Shown piece after piece: positions 12,780-23,935 of a stretch of DNA of 64,000 nucleotides. The stretch is taken from positions 28,558,940-28,622,939 of the forward strand of contig CM075940.1 in NCBI GenBank assembly GCA_038030265.1, read 5' to 3'. Numbering within the stretch: position 1 is the first letter of the stretch; the number at the start of each line of letters is the position of its first letter. The notes below the pieces were generated by a model. It saw nothing but the letters and a program-made list of their open reading frames with translations. It was not told the origin of the DNA and did no database searches. Position numbers and translations under genes: made by a program. This DNA comes from Corythucha ciliata. Taxonomy: Eukaryota > Arthropoda > Insecta > Hemiptera > Tingidae.

Positions 12780-13450
12780 AGCATTGACAGGAGTGGATTA
12801 TTGCTCACAAAAACCAATTTCACGGGTTTTGACTCCATAAAAAACAAATTCACGTGGTTGACCAGTTCAAAAAAGCTAGTTCTAGATCAATTTGGAGCGT
12901 TTGACTCCTGGAAAACTGAAATTTCGTGAGTTGGCTCGTTCAAACTTGATTGCACCGACACCGGGCTCGCTCCCTTGAAAAAACGTGGGGTTGTTTTTGT
13001 TTTAATTGAAACCAAAGTTCTTGCTGCTGACCCTTTTGAAAGACAATTTCGGGGAGTTGGCTAGTTGAAAACAAACGCGATCCAAAGTAAAAAATTTTGC
13101 TGCGGTTGAGGTGAGCTGTGACACTGCTCACTAAGATTCGTGTGGGCGTTCACGACGGCGGTGCACGTATGACAAACCGCACAACGACCGAAACGCCTGC
13201 ATAGTACGGGTGTGAAGTGCACAGCTGGTATGGTGTGTAAGAGCCGACTGAGGGCCCACGAAAAAACATTACGGAGCTGGCTCACGAAAAAAAGGCAATT
13301 TAACAGGATTCGCTTCAGCAAAAACGAAATCGCGCACTTTTCACCCATTCAAAAATCATTTTTGAGGGGCATGGCTTATTCAAATAAGCTAGTTTCACTG
13401 GTTGGCTCATTCAAGAAATAAATTTCACGGTATTAGCTCTTTCAAACCAA
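12780..13450. repeat. R2 degenerate repeat array, inverted relative to 1290-2045
   Basis: Variants of AATTTCACGG, then TTGGCTC, then TTCAAAAA recur about every 30-50 bp. Examples lie near 12818, 12850, 12925, 13050, 13275, 13395 and 13425. This is the reverse complement of the unit at 1290-2045. Confidence 0.6.
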
Positions 13451-14920
13451 AGTTTCGTGGATCTATGATGATTGATGGATGATTTGCGGCATTGATGATT
13501 TTCTTTTCAAAATGATTGTCCGAGCGGTGGAGGGGGGGGGGATTGCGCCGGAATCGGGGTGGCGGCGGAACCTCAGCATTGGGGGAGCAACATTCTGAAA
13601 ACCGTTCCCACTTCATACATTTTCAGTCAATTCAAATTATTTTATTTATAATCATTTATTTTTTTACACGTAACCGTGTCAGCCCTCAAAAACATAGGAA
13701 GTTGATGTAAGCAGGTACGATTTTAGAGGGAGGGGGGCGTTCTCTGAGCCAAAAGAACAAGTTAAGTGGTTCATTCAGCTTGAGCTGGAAAATCCAGCTT
13801 GATTTTGAAGGGGTTAAGAATAAGGTGATATTTTCAAAGTGTTTTGAATCGAGCTTGCTTCATGAGATCCTGGGACAGTGCTAGATTGACAAAATATGTA
13901 GCCGGACACAGCCAAAACACCAGAGCCCCTTCAAAGTGCGTAAAATTGCATCGTTTTGCCTTGTCACTGGGTTTAAGTGATGTTCACGACTCCTGACATC
14001 CGGAATAGCCGTGTAACGTCCTAAAAAGGGCGTTATGTTGTGCGAGGGTAATATAGAGAAAGGGAGCTCGATCCGGGGAATTATTCGCCGCTCGGTGAGT
14101 GAACCCGGCGAGCTCAGGGACGGGGGGGGGGGGAGAATGGCCCAATACCCATCGGGCTATTGTGCTATAATGTGGGCTATGGGCTATAATGTGGTAATAA
14201 GCTGCTTGTTATCCACAACACTTAGGGTTCTACAAACATGTCACCAGGGTTTTAGAATAAAACTCGGGGAATAGACGATTTCCGTGGAAAAAGCGAAGGC
14301 TTAGAACTGCAGCTTATGGGTTTAATTCTAGTTTCTTAGAGCCTTTTTAACAGTATCTTTTTTCACATTGGTAGCATTACTACGAATGTATTTCGGTTTC
14401 AAATACTACACGTTTTTTTTTTTTTTAGTTTTTCGTCTATTTCGAGTCTACAATTATACTTCCTTCGCGTGCTTCTCATCTAATGTCAGAAAAATGCGAT
14501 ACTATTGCAGCTTCGATGACTGTACAAGTTCTTCCATTCCGGGTCGACCTGGTTTTCACCCAGCTACTAAATTTATCCCTTTCTCTCAACCTTGCCAGCA
14601 CTTGATTGAAAACGTCTTAAATTGAGCAAAAAGGGAAGAGAAAGTACATGTGAAGGAGGGTGATAAATGCGAAACTATGATGGGACTTCTTGTTAAGGTG
14701 CCGCCGGAACGACGAGTTTTCGTGAGACGGAGGCTGAGGAATAAAATCAGAAATGAATAACTGCAAAAGTGGTTTTAGTTTGACGGGAATGAGAGAAAAA
14801 TAAGTTCACTTTACCCAGCTCAAGACACGAGTAACCCATAACCTGGCCTAAGCGGGTTGTTAAACTGTTGAAGTAGGACTGGAGAGCGCATGTGTGGAAA
14901 TCTATAGTTGGGGAGAGATC
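13451..14920. other. Intergenic DNA, no gene identified
   Basis: G runs at 13532-13541 and 14122-14133 are the only marked structures. Short open frames lack recognisable features. Confidence 0.45.
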
Positions 14921-14980
14921 ACGGCTAGAGTCGGGAGTTCACAGCTAGAGTCGGGAGTTCACAGCTAGAGTCGGGAGTTC
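14921..14980. repeat. 20-bp tandem repeat, three units
   Basis: Three consecutive copies of ACAGCTAGAGTCGGGAGTTC occupy 14921-14980. Copies two and three are identical and the first differs at one base (ACGGCTAG). Confidence 0.95.
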
Positions 14981-15169
14981 ACTGAGTCAGGGAAAGCGGG
15001 ACTCACGTCCGCTCGTGTACACGCTACCTCATGCCGTCGGGCATGTACATCACGGGGTAAAAGAACCTCTTTGTTCCGGTGTGAGCCCCTGTCGACTCCC
15101 TGAACCCAGACTTGCGGCGGTATACAGTCCCTTGAGATTCGCGTGCGCTGTTCTTAGGACAAGTTTACG
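14981..15169. other. Short GC-richer spacer
   Basis: Sequence between the 20-bp tandem repeat and the next degenerate array. No gene recognised. Confidence 0.4.
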
Positions 15170-15310
15170 TTAATCCGCGGCTAAAATTGAGAAAAAGAGT
15201 CAATTCGCGTTTTATTTATGTAACGTCCAGACGAAAACTTTCGAAATAATGTGCTAATTTGCTGTTCTTGGGGCGAGTCCACTGCTAAAATTGATTTTAA
15301 AAAACCATAA
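15170..15310. repeat. R1 degenerate repeat units
   Basis: GCGGCTAAAATTGAGAAAAA, AATTCGCG and ACTGCTAAAATTGA occur here in the same orientation as at 600-960. Confidence 0.6.
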
Positions 15311-15359
15311 TTCGCCTATGGAGGTAAGATGGAGCCAGCCCTGTTCGGTGCGGGAACGA

Positions 15360-15960
15360 AACCCGTTTGTTTATAGGGCACGAAAAGATCAATCATCATT
15401 TTATGAGCACGAATCCCCATCGCCACTGGTTAGGCAATTTTTTGGGCTCACATAGTCAGTTTGGCCATTTTAAATAGCGAATCCTAAGTTGCAGCAATTG
15501 TGGGGCGCGAATTGATCTGTTTGACCATTTTCAGAGCTTACCAACTTTCCATTTAGAGGACTGCCAGTTTGCCACTATTAGTGCGTGAATAGCCAGTTAG
15601 GATTCTTAAATGTTGCAAACAATACGGTTTGACGTTTTTTGAAGGCGAGAATAGACCGTCAAGCCATTTCTAGGGTGCCAAGGGCTATAGCTTGCCGTTT
15701 TAAGGGAGGGTTTTGCCATTTTCAAGACTGGAATTGTCATTTTTTTGCCCTTTTTGGAGCGCGAATTGCTAGTTTGCTCTTATTCGAGCGTGAACTGCTA
15801 GTTTGCTGTTTTTAAGGAGTGATGAATAGCCAATTTGGCTATTTTTGCGGGACGAATCGTGAATTTTCAGTTTCGCCATTTTTGAATCGCGAATGTGGAC
15901 AGCTTTGCCATTTTTAGCGTCATTTTTATTTAGCATAGTCATTTTTTCTAATTTTAGGCC
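15360..15960. repeat. Degenerate ~30-45-bp repeat array, family R3
   Basis: Variants of GCGAATTGCTAGTTTGCC followed by ATTTTTAG recur through the block. Examples lie near 15460, 15510, 15560, 15650, 15745, 15770, 15790, 15850 and 15890. The pattern of a CG-containing GCGAATT core followed by a T-rich stretch is like R1 read on the other strand. Confidence 0.65.
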
Positions 15961-16179
15961 GTTATATTAGTCACTTGACTGTTATCATGGGTCAAATGGT
16001 GAGTTTAGGGCGTCGACGGTTATAATATTTGAGCTATTTGAAATGGCTGGTTGCTACCGAGTAGGCATGGTTTAGATCCGGTAAAGTACGCAGGATTAAT
16101 CCACTCGGTGGTCTGTGTTAGCCGCGGGGAGCTAGCCGTACTTTCAACATAATTCTTGTTCTAAAATACCTATTCGAGC

Positions 16180-16660
16180 ATGAAACTACTAGTTTGAGTT
16201 TTTGGGACCCAAAACTGGGCATTTTAGCCGTCATGGCTTAAAGAACGAAAATGTCAGCTCAAGGAATCGCGTGTCCAACCAAACAGCTAAAAACCGTAGA
16301 CTGGCTCCAAGCTTCGCAGAGTTCCAGGTAAAATTCGTGTGAAACGGCAAATCCAGACAAACATTGGAAAGATACTCCATGTCGAGCAGAACATTCACGA
16401 GGAAACGCAACAATGAAGGCAAAATTGATAGGAAATACCCCATTGAGGAGTGATATAGAGCAAAACGTCACATCCAGGGCAATATTTCCGCCGAACGCCA
16501 CATTCAGTGCAAATCACGCTAAACGGGGAAATGCTAAGTGAGAAAACAAAGTAAGAAACGCCACGTGAATGGAAAAATCTACGAGAAACGTCACATTCTG
16601 TGTAAAATGTCACATTCAAGGCGGAATTTACGCGATATTCAATGCAAAATCGATGCGAAA
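16180..16660. repeat. Degenerate repeat array, family R4
   Basis: Units around AAACGCCACATTCAGTGCAAA, AAACGTCACATTC and similar recur about every 30-45 bp between 16310 and 16650. Open frames on the minus strand (16231-16718) run through these units in more than one frame, as expected of a repeat whose length is near a multiple of three. Confidence 0.55.
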
Positions 16661-19600
16661 ACTTCGACGGTTTTTCCGTCAGCTTCGTTACTGGAGGAGC
16701 ACCACTCCTCAAACTCATTAAAGAAGCATTCGCTCCCCTTGAACCCCTCTTCCACCGCCACTGCTAGGGAAGCTCTGAGCATTGTGCTTCTCAACTAGGA
16801 CTTGAGTCTCCCCATGGCTGAAAAAGAACGCTCGGCAGAAGCTGCAGAAACTTCAAATAAGAAGACGGGCTTGAGCATGCGATTAATTCGAACATTGAAC
16901 AACTAGGAAGGGCTAAATCCCTATACCCCCCCCCCGCTAAATCCACAATGTGCTCATGAGAAATTGGTTGTTTCAAAAGTACCAATCACACAGACGCTAT
17001 AGTAACTTTTAGTGAGCAACGCTTCTCCCCCCCACCCCACCAATTCCATTAAACCTTTGGTATTGGTAATTCCGGAGTGAGAAGTGGCATTCTTGAAGAA
17101 AAATAACCGAGTCATGAAACTTCCACAAACCAGACATGGCCCCCGCACAACAGAATAGTTACTGACAGGAAATCATTGCGGGGGGGAGGGTCGCTGTCTG
17201 CAAGGGCTGGAGTGCCCCTCTGGCGAATTAGAAAAGATGGATTACACTTGGAAGAGGTGAAAGTGGCATCACTTTCAAAGTACTGAAATTCCTTTAATGT
17301 CCCCCCTCCCCACGAAAAAACACACACACAAAAAATCCACTTTACAGTTCAACAAGTGCTTAACTCATAATCCAGGAAACTGTATTTACCCGAATGCTGA
17401 AATCCACACAAACTGAGTGTGATGGAGCTCGGATGGAAATTTTTTTTTTTTTTTTGCGTGAATCCAGCACCCCTCCCCCACTGACGTCTGATCAGTGATC
17501 ACACGGTAGAGGGAGTGATAGGTGATGGATGGTAAGGAAAATGAGGATGGGATGGAAGTGTGGATGGGGGTGGAAACGGATGGGACTCCACTCTGAAAAA
17601 CCCTGATTTTTCGATTTGACAAAACGTTTTGAGTGAATTTCTTCGAGAGAGAGAGAGAGATAGAGAAAACAGTGTTTATACCTGAAATGAAAACGAAAAA
17701 TAACACGAATAGGGACACGCCATTCTTAGCTGAGCGTTTTCCTTCATGGCGGAAAAGGTTAGTGGGGTCTCACGAGGGAGGCCTGTCAAATAAACTTAAT
17801 TTCGAAATGTCTAGAATAATTTCTGCTGAATGATTCCAAACAACAAAATACTTATTTGCGCCGCCCGGGCTAAACATGCGAATAACAGCACGAAGCAACG
17901 ACGCTGTAAAATTAACAAAAAGAGAGCCCCGCCTCACTGGCCGGCTTGTTTGGTTGGAGGGTTGTGAACTTGAGATTGAGAATTCGAAACATTTAGCGTG
18001 TTCTAGGTCGGTGTAAATTCAACGCGAGCACAGTTTATGTGAATAGAATACGTAAATATAGAAAATGTACTCACACTTTGAACGGATGTCAAGTCTCCAT
18101 CGTCCAGCCTCCCGACAGTAGAAACCCACGAAAAAAGAGCACTCGACTTTTGAATTAAAAGACGCGACGCCATCATGCCGACCACCGAGAGGAGAGGTCT
18201 GTGCCGTCTGTGATTTCACAACGTCTTAGACTCAAGTGGAAGCGCTACAGGTGTCATGCGCAATGCGCGAGTATCCCAGATCTAAATGAAAATTAATTTG
18301 AATTTTGAAAAAAAAAAAAAAAAAAATGAATTATATACTGAAATGAATTAAAATAGGTATTCCCGATTCATAGAAAAATAAACCCGGCGAAATCTCAGTC
18401 ACTTCTTTCCCACAAGTACCAACCAGCCACAGCAAATGACTCGTGAAAAGAGGGCGCTGCGCGCTGCCATTGCTGCTATCACGCATCGCACACCAAGCGG
18501 ATTGGAGTGTCGAGAGTCGAGCCTTTGTCATCCTTTTCTTCCCGGGAAAATATCGTTCAAAGTGAGTCCAGTGAATAATTCTCGAGAGACCCTTAAAATA
18601 ACGTTCATGAGACGGTCAGGTCCAGGCTTCATTTTTCTTTTCGCGCTAGTTGGGGGGGGGGGGTGCCCAACACAACCAGCGGCGGCCCTCGTTTCAAGGC
18701 AATGACAATGGCTGCGTGAGGAAACGAGCGGCCGGCTCGTTGAAGGTAAGAATTTTTTTTTATCGTTAATGCATTTGCCCCATTTCGCCACCAAGTATTT
18801 TAAAATGAGAATTGTTTACCGAAGGGGTCGGAGTATTGCAATTGACGATCGCTTGTCACCTTATACCTACTAACAGGTTTCCCCATAGCGTATTGACGAA
18901 GTATTCGGGTTTTTTGGGGTGAAACGGCGTCTCCAACTTATTTTGTTATCTAATCGGCAAAACCCAGTGAATTTAATTTCTTCCAATCACGGCTCTGGAC
19001 GGTATTGGCTCGTATACGAACCTGGCCCGAAAAAATATTACCCTCATCAGTAGTTTCGGAGCCAACTGGAGAACCACTAAAGAGATAGTCCTCTCTCAAG
19101 CTCTCAAGGCCAACTAGGAACCACGAATTTACAACAGGCAAGGCAAGATCGCGACACTAATGACCCCCACGCCGACCCTGACCCCAGAACCTGGGCGTAC
19201 ATGAGCCGTTAAAAAATAATTATTTCTTTCACATTTATACCAATCCTAAGCGCGAATCCAGGAATTTGGCCAGGTGAAGGGACACTTTTCAGGATTTTGC
19301 ACTCATAGGGGATGGGGCCCTAAATAGCATATTATCAAGGCCTGCATTCGTAATCACAATAAATGAGCCTGTTCAGCAGTTCAAGCATAATGCCGGTTAT
19401 CTCAACAACGTCAGGAATCGGAGGTTTGCATCACATTTGTTGACGCTGACGACGAAGGGGATGACAGCCCCATTAAATAAAGATTGGAAGGCACAGAAAT
19501 CAGTGTAGAACAATCACAATCACAGTCATTCGACGAGCTCAGAGCAGAGGAGGGTGCGTTGGGAGAAACACTAGTACACGCACGGAATATGGAGTAATTA

Positions 19601-20316
19601 TGGTTCTGCAGTTCATTCTTTATAGGAGACGCGCCCCTTATTTTTAATTTATTTCACTAAATCTCGCTCCATAGTAAATGAAAAAAGTAGATCACTGGTA
19701 CGCGGAAACGAACAACGAAAGAATTAAACTATTACATCTCCCGTCTCCGGCGTGGAATTCGGAGAAGCAGGGAACTTGAATGAAATAAATGTATCCTGTA
19801 GTCACACAACTTGTATTGAAGTCCTAGGCTAGGATCATCCCAATCGCGACGAAGACCAACCGACAATAAAAAAAAATAAGAGTAGGGTTTTTAAAAAGGC
19901 GCTGTATTGAAAATTTAACGCTGATGTATGCACTTTCCCCTACCAAAAAAAGAACATAAGCAGGCAGGGCCGCCCTTAGCTTCTCTTTGTTACCCCTCGC
20001 CTAGCAGTTCTGTTTTACAATTCGCCGCTTTGTTTACCTATGTATCTTATATACTTATACTTCGTATTAAAAGTCTTCACTGACACGGTTTTTATGCTAC
20101 TAAAACTTGTTTTTTTTTAGGGTCAATGCGACTTTTCTTTTGCATTGTAATTAAGTGAAATAGAAAAAAACTGCCCGGGGACGGGGGGATTGGGAAGGGC
20201 GCCTTACTGGTTACTGGGCGCCACAGGACAGGAACCATGAATTTTGATAAGTCCATTTTGCGGGTTTTGGTAATCAAAAATCAAGTGTGGGGCTTCCACC
20301 TTCAAGAAACCAATTT
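16661..20316. other. Long intergenic stretch, no gene identified
   Basis: No protein family or RNA gene recognised. Contains 10 C at 16926-16935, a GA microsatellite at about 17645-17665, an A run near 18309-18326 and 12 G at 18652-18663. Confidence 0.45.
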
Positions 20317-20454
20317 CGCGGCCCTGAGGTCAACCATGAGCTAGCGTTAAAAAGTAACGCAAACGGTAACTAAGGACGCTTCGTCACAAATAATGTTGTA
20401 ACGCCATTGATCCTGCGATTGGCGATATTTTTACGCTAGCTCATGGTTGACCCT
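20317..20454. mobile_element. Small foldback element (MITE-like), ~138 bp
   Basis: The left end GGTCAACCATGAGCTAGCGT is matched by its exact inverse, ACGCTAGCTCATGGTTGACC, at the right end. About 95 bp lie between them. It has no coding capacity. Confidence 0.75.
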
Positions 20455-20469
20455 AGGTTCTTTGGGCCC

Positions 20470-20593
20470 CCCATTCATGGGATCTCGAATAAATTTGGTA
20501 CGCTTGCACTTCTATACAAGCTCTAGGCGCCACCGGGGTCAAACCAGTGCCATTAATCATCTGACGATGACCAAACTCGGTATGTTGATACCA
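20470..20593 (-). repeat. Satellite unit, left part, split by a transposon
   Basis: Contains the anchor GCCACCGGGGTCAAACC and the following ATGACCAAACTCGGTATG, the reverse complement of the ~150-bp unit at 23450-23935. The array resumes after the transposon at 22672 with GCCACCGAGG. Confidence 0.65.
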
Positions 20594-22671
20594 TTATAGG
20601 GTGTTAACGTTAAGGTCGCACCACCGGCCAGGGTTCGATTCCGCAACTCATTTGCGGCAAAAGTTGTCCTCTGCAAAAAAAAATTTCACCCCGCACGAAG
20701 TCCGACTTTTTTCACTTTTATGATTGTTTTCGTGTTATAGACATTGCGTTACTAAAACGACTGTAACTTGCTCATTTCTGGCCGAAAATCAAATCTGAAT
20801 ACACCGTTGGAAAGAGCGTTAAATTGACCATGTTCCCAGTGCAAAATCTTATTTTAAATGTAGGATTCATGGGACGAAAAATGAGCCCGAGTAGTAAAAT
20901 GTGAGAAATTACGAAAATTTGCAGAATTTTCAAACGTTTTCAACTCCGACTGAATCTGTCAGTTAATCGTACACTGCAATCTTAAAAGTTGGTGTAGAAC
21001 CTCAGCTTTCTTTAGGTCTAGTCATTTTTTAAATTAAAAAATCGAATAGGTGAGAAAACCGCGTCTGATTGAAAAAATAGGTGTTTTTTTTATCTTACTC
21101 AATTATTTAATGACTGCCAAATCTTCACAGTTTGGTGGAATAAGGGGTGGGTTTTACTTGTTTTTTCTCGCTGAATCGAGTGGCGGTTGGCGCGCATATC
21201 ACGCTAGCGCTGAATCGAGTGGTGCATATGTGGCTCATGAAATAGGAGAGCTAGGGGAATAGGGTTAGTCTGGTGTTATGTTTAAAAATGAATTTATTTT
21301 CCACTAAGGGTTGCTATTTGTGGGAAAAGTCCGAGTATCTCTAGTAACAACGAGAGAACATGCGGGGAACGACGAACAAGAGCTACTTTATTCACCTCAG
21401 CATGATATTTTCTATGTGTCCGCTATTTTGGTTTAGGCATATGCTGCAAACCTCATCTACTGCTCGTTCTGAAACCTCTGGATTCCGCCTTTCTTAGTCA
21501 CTGCATATGAATCCTATCCATCACTTCCAGCAGATCATCGATCTCAGGATGTTTTTCACCATTACTTTATTAACTCCTGTCTTAAGTCCCTCCACAAACG
21601 TTAACCGAGAAGGGTAAGGTCCGGTCTTCTAGGAGGCCATAGAATTGGTTTTATAAATCCAATCCACGTGTGAAAAATGCATTCATTTGGGAGTGATAAA
21701 TCTCGTACTCTGACTACTCGGAGCGCTTTACTGTAACTGTAAACACCGAGCATGATTACCTCGGAGCATAGTTTATCAAATAGGTAGAAAGCCTTTCTAG
21801 AGGATCTGCTTGAGGATTAGCGTATTCGGCGATCAAATCAGGCAGAACCATTGGATTTTAGAACGAATTGTGGCGACCAACACGAAGGGCACACCGAAAA
21901 TATGCCAAAGTGAATAAAATTGCTCTTGCTTGTCTTTTCTAGATTTTACCATCAGACGGTCTATTCCCGAATTGCGTCCCTTAGTAGAAACGGGATCCTT
22001 TTTAAAATATTAAACATCGTATTACCCCTATTCCCCTTGCTCAACTAATTCATCAGCATCGTTAGCACCACCATTCGATTCAGCCACAGAAAAAACAAAC
22101 ATGAAACAGGCGTATCCCACCCTTATTCCACCAAACTGTGAAGATTTGGCAGTCATTAAATAACTGAGTAAGATAACAAAAAAAACACCTATTTTTTCAA
22201 TCAGGCGCGGTTTTCTCACCTATTCGATTTTTTAATTTAAAAAATGACTAGACCTAAAGAAAGCTGAGGTTCTACACCAACCAAGATTGCAGTGTACGAT
22301 TAACTGACAGATTCAGTCGGAGTTGAAAACGTTTGAAAATTCTGCATTTTCGTAATTTCTCACATTTTACTACTCGGGCTCATTTTTCGTCCCCTGAATC
22401 CTACATTTAAAATAAGATTTTGCACTGGGAACATGGTAAATTTAACGCTCTTTCCAACGGTGTATTCAGATTTGATTTTCGGCCAGAAATAAGTGAGTTA
22501 CAGTCATTTTAGTAACGCAATGTCTATAACACGAAAAAAATCTTAAAAGTGAAAAAAGTCGGACTTCGTGCAGGGTGGACTTATTTTTTAAAGAGGACAA
22601 CTTTGGCCGCAAATGAGTTGTAGAATCGAACCCTGGCCGGTGGTGCGACCTTAACGTTAACACCCTGTATA
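20594..22671. mobile_element. DNA transposon with ~650-bp terminal inverted repeats
   Basis: The left arm (20594 to about 21265) and the inverted right arm (about 22022 to 22671) match nearly throughout. Outer ends are TATAGGGTGTTAACGTTAAG on the left and CTTAACGTTAACACCCTGTATA on the right; the left end lacks two bases of the ACAGGGTG motif. Shared features include GGCCGGTGGTGCGACC and a frame encoding MRKPRLIEKIGVFF, open at 21050-21262 (plus) and 22028-22219 (minus). That frame is duplicated only because it lies in the arms and is not good evidence for a protein. The ~755-bp centre has no transposase. Confidence 0.88.
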
Positions 22672-23040
22672 AACAATAAGTGCCACCGAGGTTGGTTTAG
22701 CAAAATTATTAAAAAATACTGGTACTTCCGAGAAAAAAGTGGCACCGCCCCGATTCTGACGAAGATCAAACTCAGTATGGGTTGATATATTTATGGGTAT
22801 ATTGAATGCGCCACTGGGGTCAAAGCCTAAAAAAGATTCCCAATACCTTCTGGTACTTCCGCCCGCACGGGTACCACTAGACAAGGTAGTGGGAAAAAGT
22901 GCCCCCCCCCCCGCAACGAGATCGGATCTCGAAGAAATTTAGCATGATGCTACATACATGTATATAGCTCCAACTGCCACCGAGGTCAAACCATAGATTA
23001 TTCGAAGCTCGGGTACTTCTTCCCCCCCCCCCCAGGCGTG
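22672..23040 (-). repeat. ~150-bp satellite units, minus orientation
   Basis: Anchors CCACCGAGG or CCACTGGGGTCAAA occur at about 22682, 22810 and 22977, each associated with CTGGTACTTCC or GGGTACTTC motifs. C runs lie at 22902-22912 and 23022-23033. Confidence 0.65.
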
Positions 23041-23269
23041 TTCCAACTAGGAAGAATAAAAATCGTTTGGTCCACGGACCCAGAGTTTAGCGTGAATAAG
23101 TTTTTTGGCTGGCAAGCAAGAAGTGGCAGTTGAGCTTGAGTTTTGAGTTGAGATCTTGGTGATGTCCCTCATTCCCACCCCCATACCCTCCACACAGCAC
23201 CACCCACAGAAGGCGGCGCACGCGCTATGAGACCCATTTTGCCACTTCTGCGAAATTGGTCCCTACACT
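23041..23269. repeat. Core of the inverted satellite block; dispersed repeat also found near 57030
   Basis: The segment around 23170-23260 (CCACAGAAGGCGGCGCACGC, then GCTATGAGACC) resembles 57040-57125 (CCCAAAAGGCAGCGCGCAAG, then CGCTCTGAGG). In both places a GTAAAACGT-containing tract follows, so this is a dispersed repeat rather than unique DNA. Confidence 0.5.
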
Positions 23270-23375
23270 CCCGTAAAACGTATTCACGTTAAAAAACGTA
23301 TTCCGTTAAAACGTTTTCTCGTAAAACGTATTCACGTTAAAACGTATTCTCGTAAAACGTATTCTCGTTAAAAAC
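23270..23375. repeat. Short tandem repeat of CGTAAAACGTATTC / ACGTTAAAACGTATTC
   Basis: Alternating units of about 13-15 bp built on CGTAAAACGTATTC and GTTAAAACGT recur at least seven times with small insertions. A shorter related tract, GTAAAACGTTATCCCCGTTA, lies near 57160. Confidence 0.85.
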
Positions 23376-23429
23376 GTGACACAGCCCCTCCCATTAATCG
23401 TATCACGCTACTGAGTTTGTGCTTCGTAA

Positions 23430-23935
23430 GATGGTCAATGGGGGTGGTGGCCATATTTTTTATTCGTCCTAGTTGTACCCATGCTGGGGGATGTACCAGT
23501 ATTTTGAATAATTTAGCAAAATCAACCTCGGTGGCACTTACTATTCGCATAGAGGTACCATCATCCCGAGTTTGGTCATCGTGAAATGATTAATGGGGGC
23601 GTTGGCCCTTTTATTCCTCTATATATAGTTGTACCCGTGCGGGGCGAAGTATCAGTACTCCGAATAATTCTGTGGTTTTGACCCCGGTGGCACCTAGAGC
23701 TCATGCAGGAGTGCCATCGTGCCGAGTTTCGTCGGAATCCGATGATGTGGGGGGGGGGTCACTTTTTCTCTCTACCTAACAGTACCCAAGCAGAGGGAAG
23801 TACCAGTACTTCAAATAATTCTACAGTTTTGACCTCGGTGGCACGTATAGAGCTTGTGTATGTGGCATCGTGCCCAATTCCATCGTGATCCGATATTGCA
23901 TGGGTGGTGGTGAACTTTTTTTTTGTCACCATTTA
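23430..23935 (+). repeat. ~150-bp satellite units, plus orientation
   Basis: Three successive copies carry the anchor GGTGGCAC at 23530, 23686 and 23837, a spacing of 156 and 151 bp. Each is preceded by a GTACCAGTACTTC-like and a GAATAATT motif, and followed by GTGCCGAGTTTCGTC-like sequence. The orientation is opposite to the copies at 20470-23040. Confidence 0.8.

Noticed and set aside
16231..16718. Overlapping minus-strand frames with hydrophobic segments
   Set aside because: They run through the R4 degenerate repeat in more than one frame and have no start or splice context.
20610..20660. Possible tRNA gene around CAGGGTTCGATTCC
   Set aside because: Only the T-arm/B-box part is tRNA-like. 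No acceptor stem, D-arm or anticodon arm can be paired around it, and it lies in a transposon arm.
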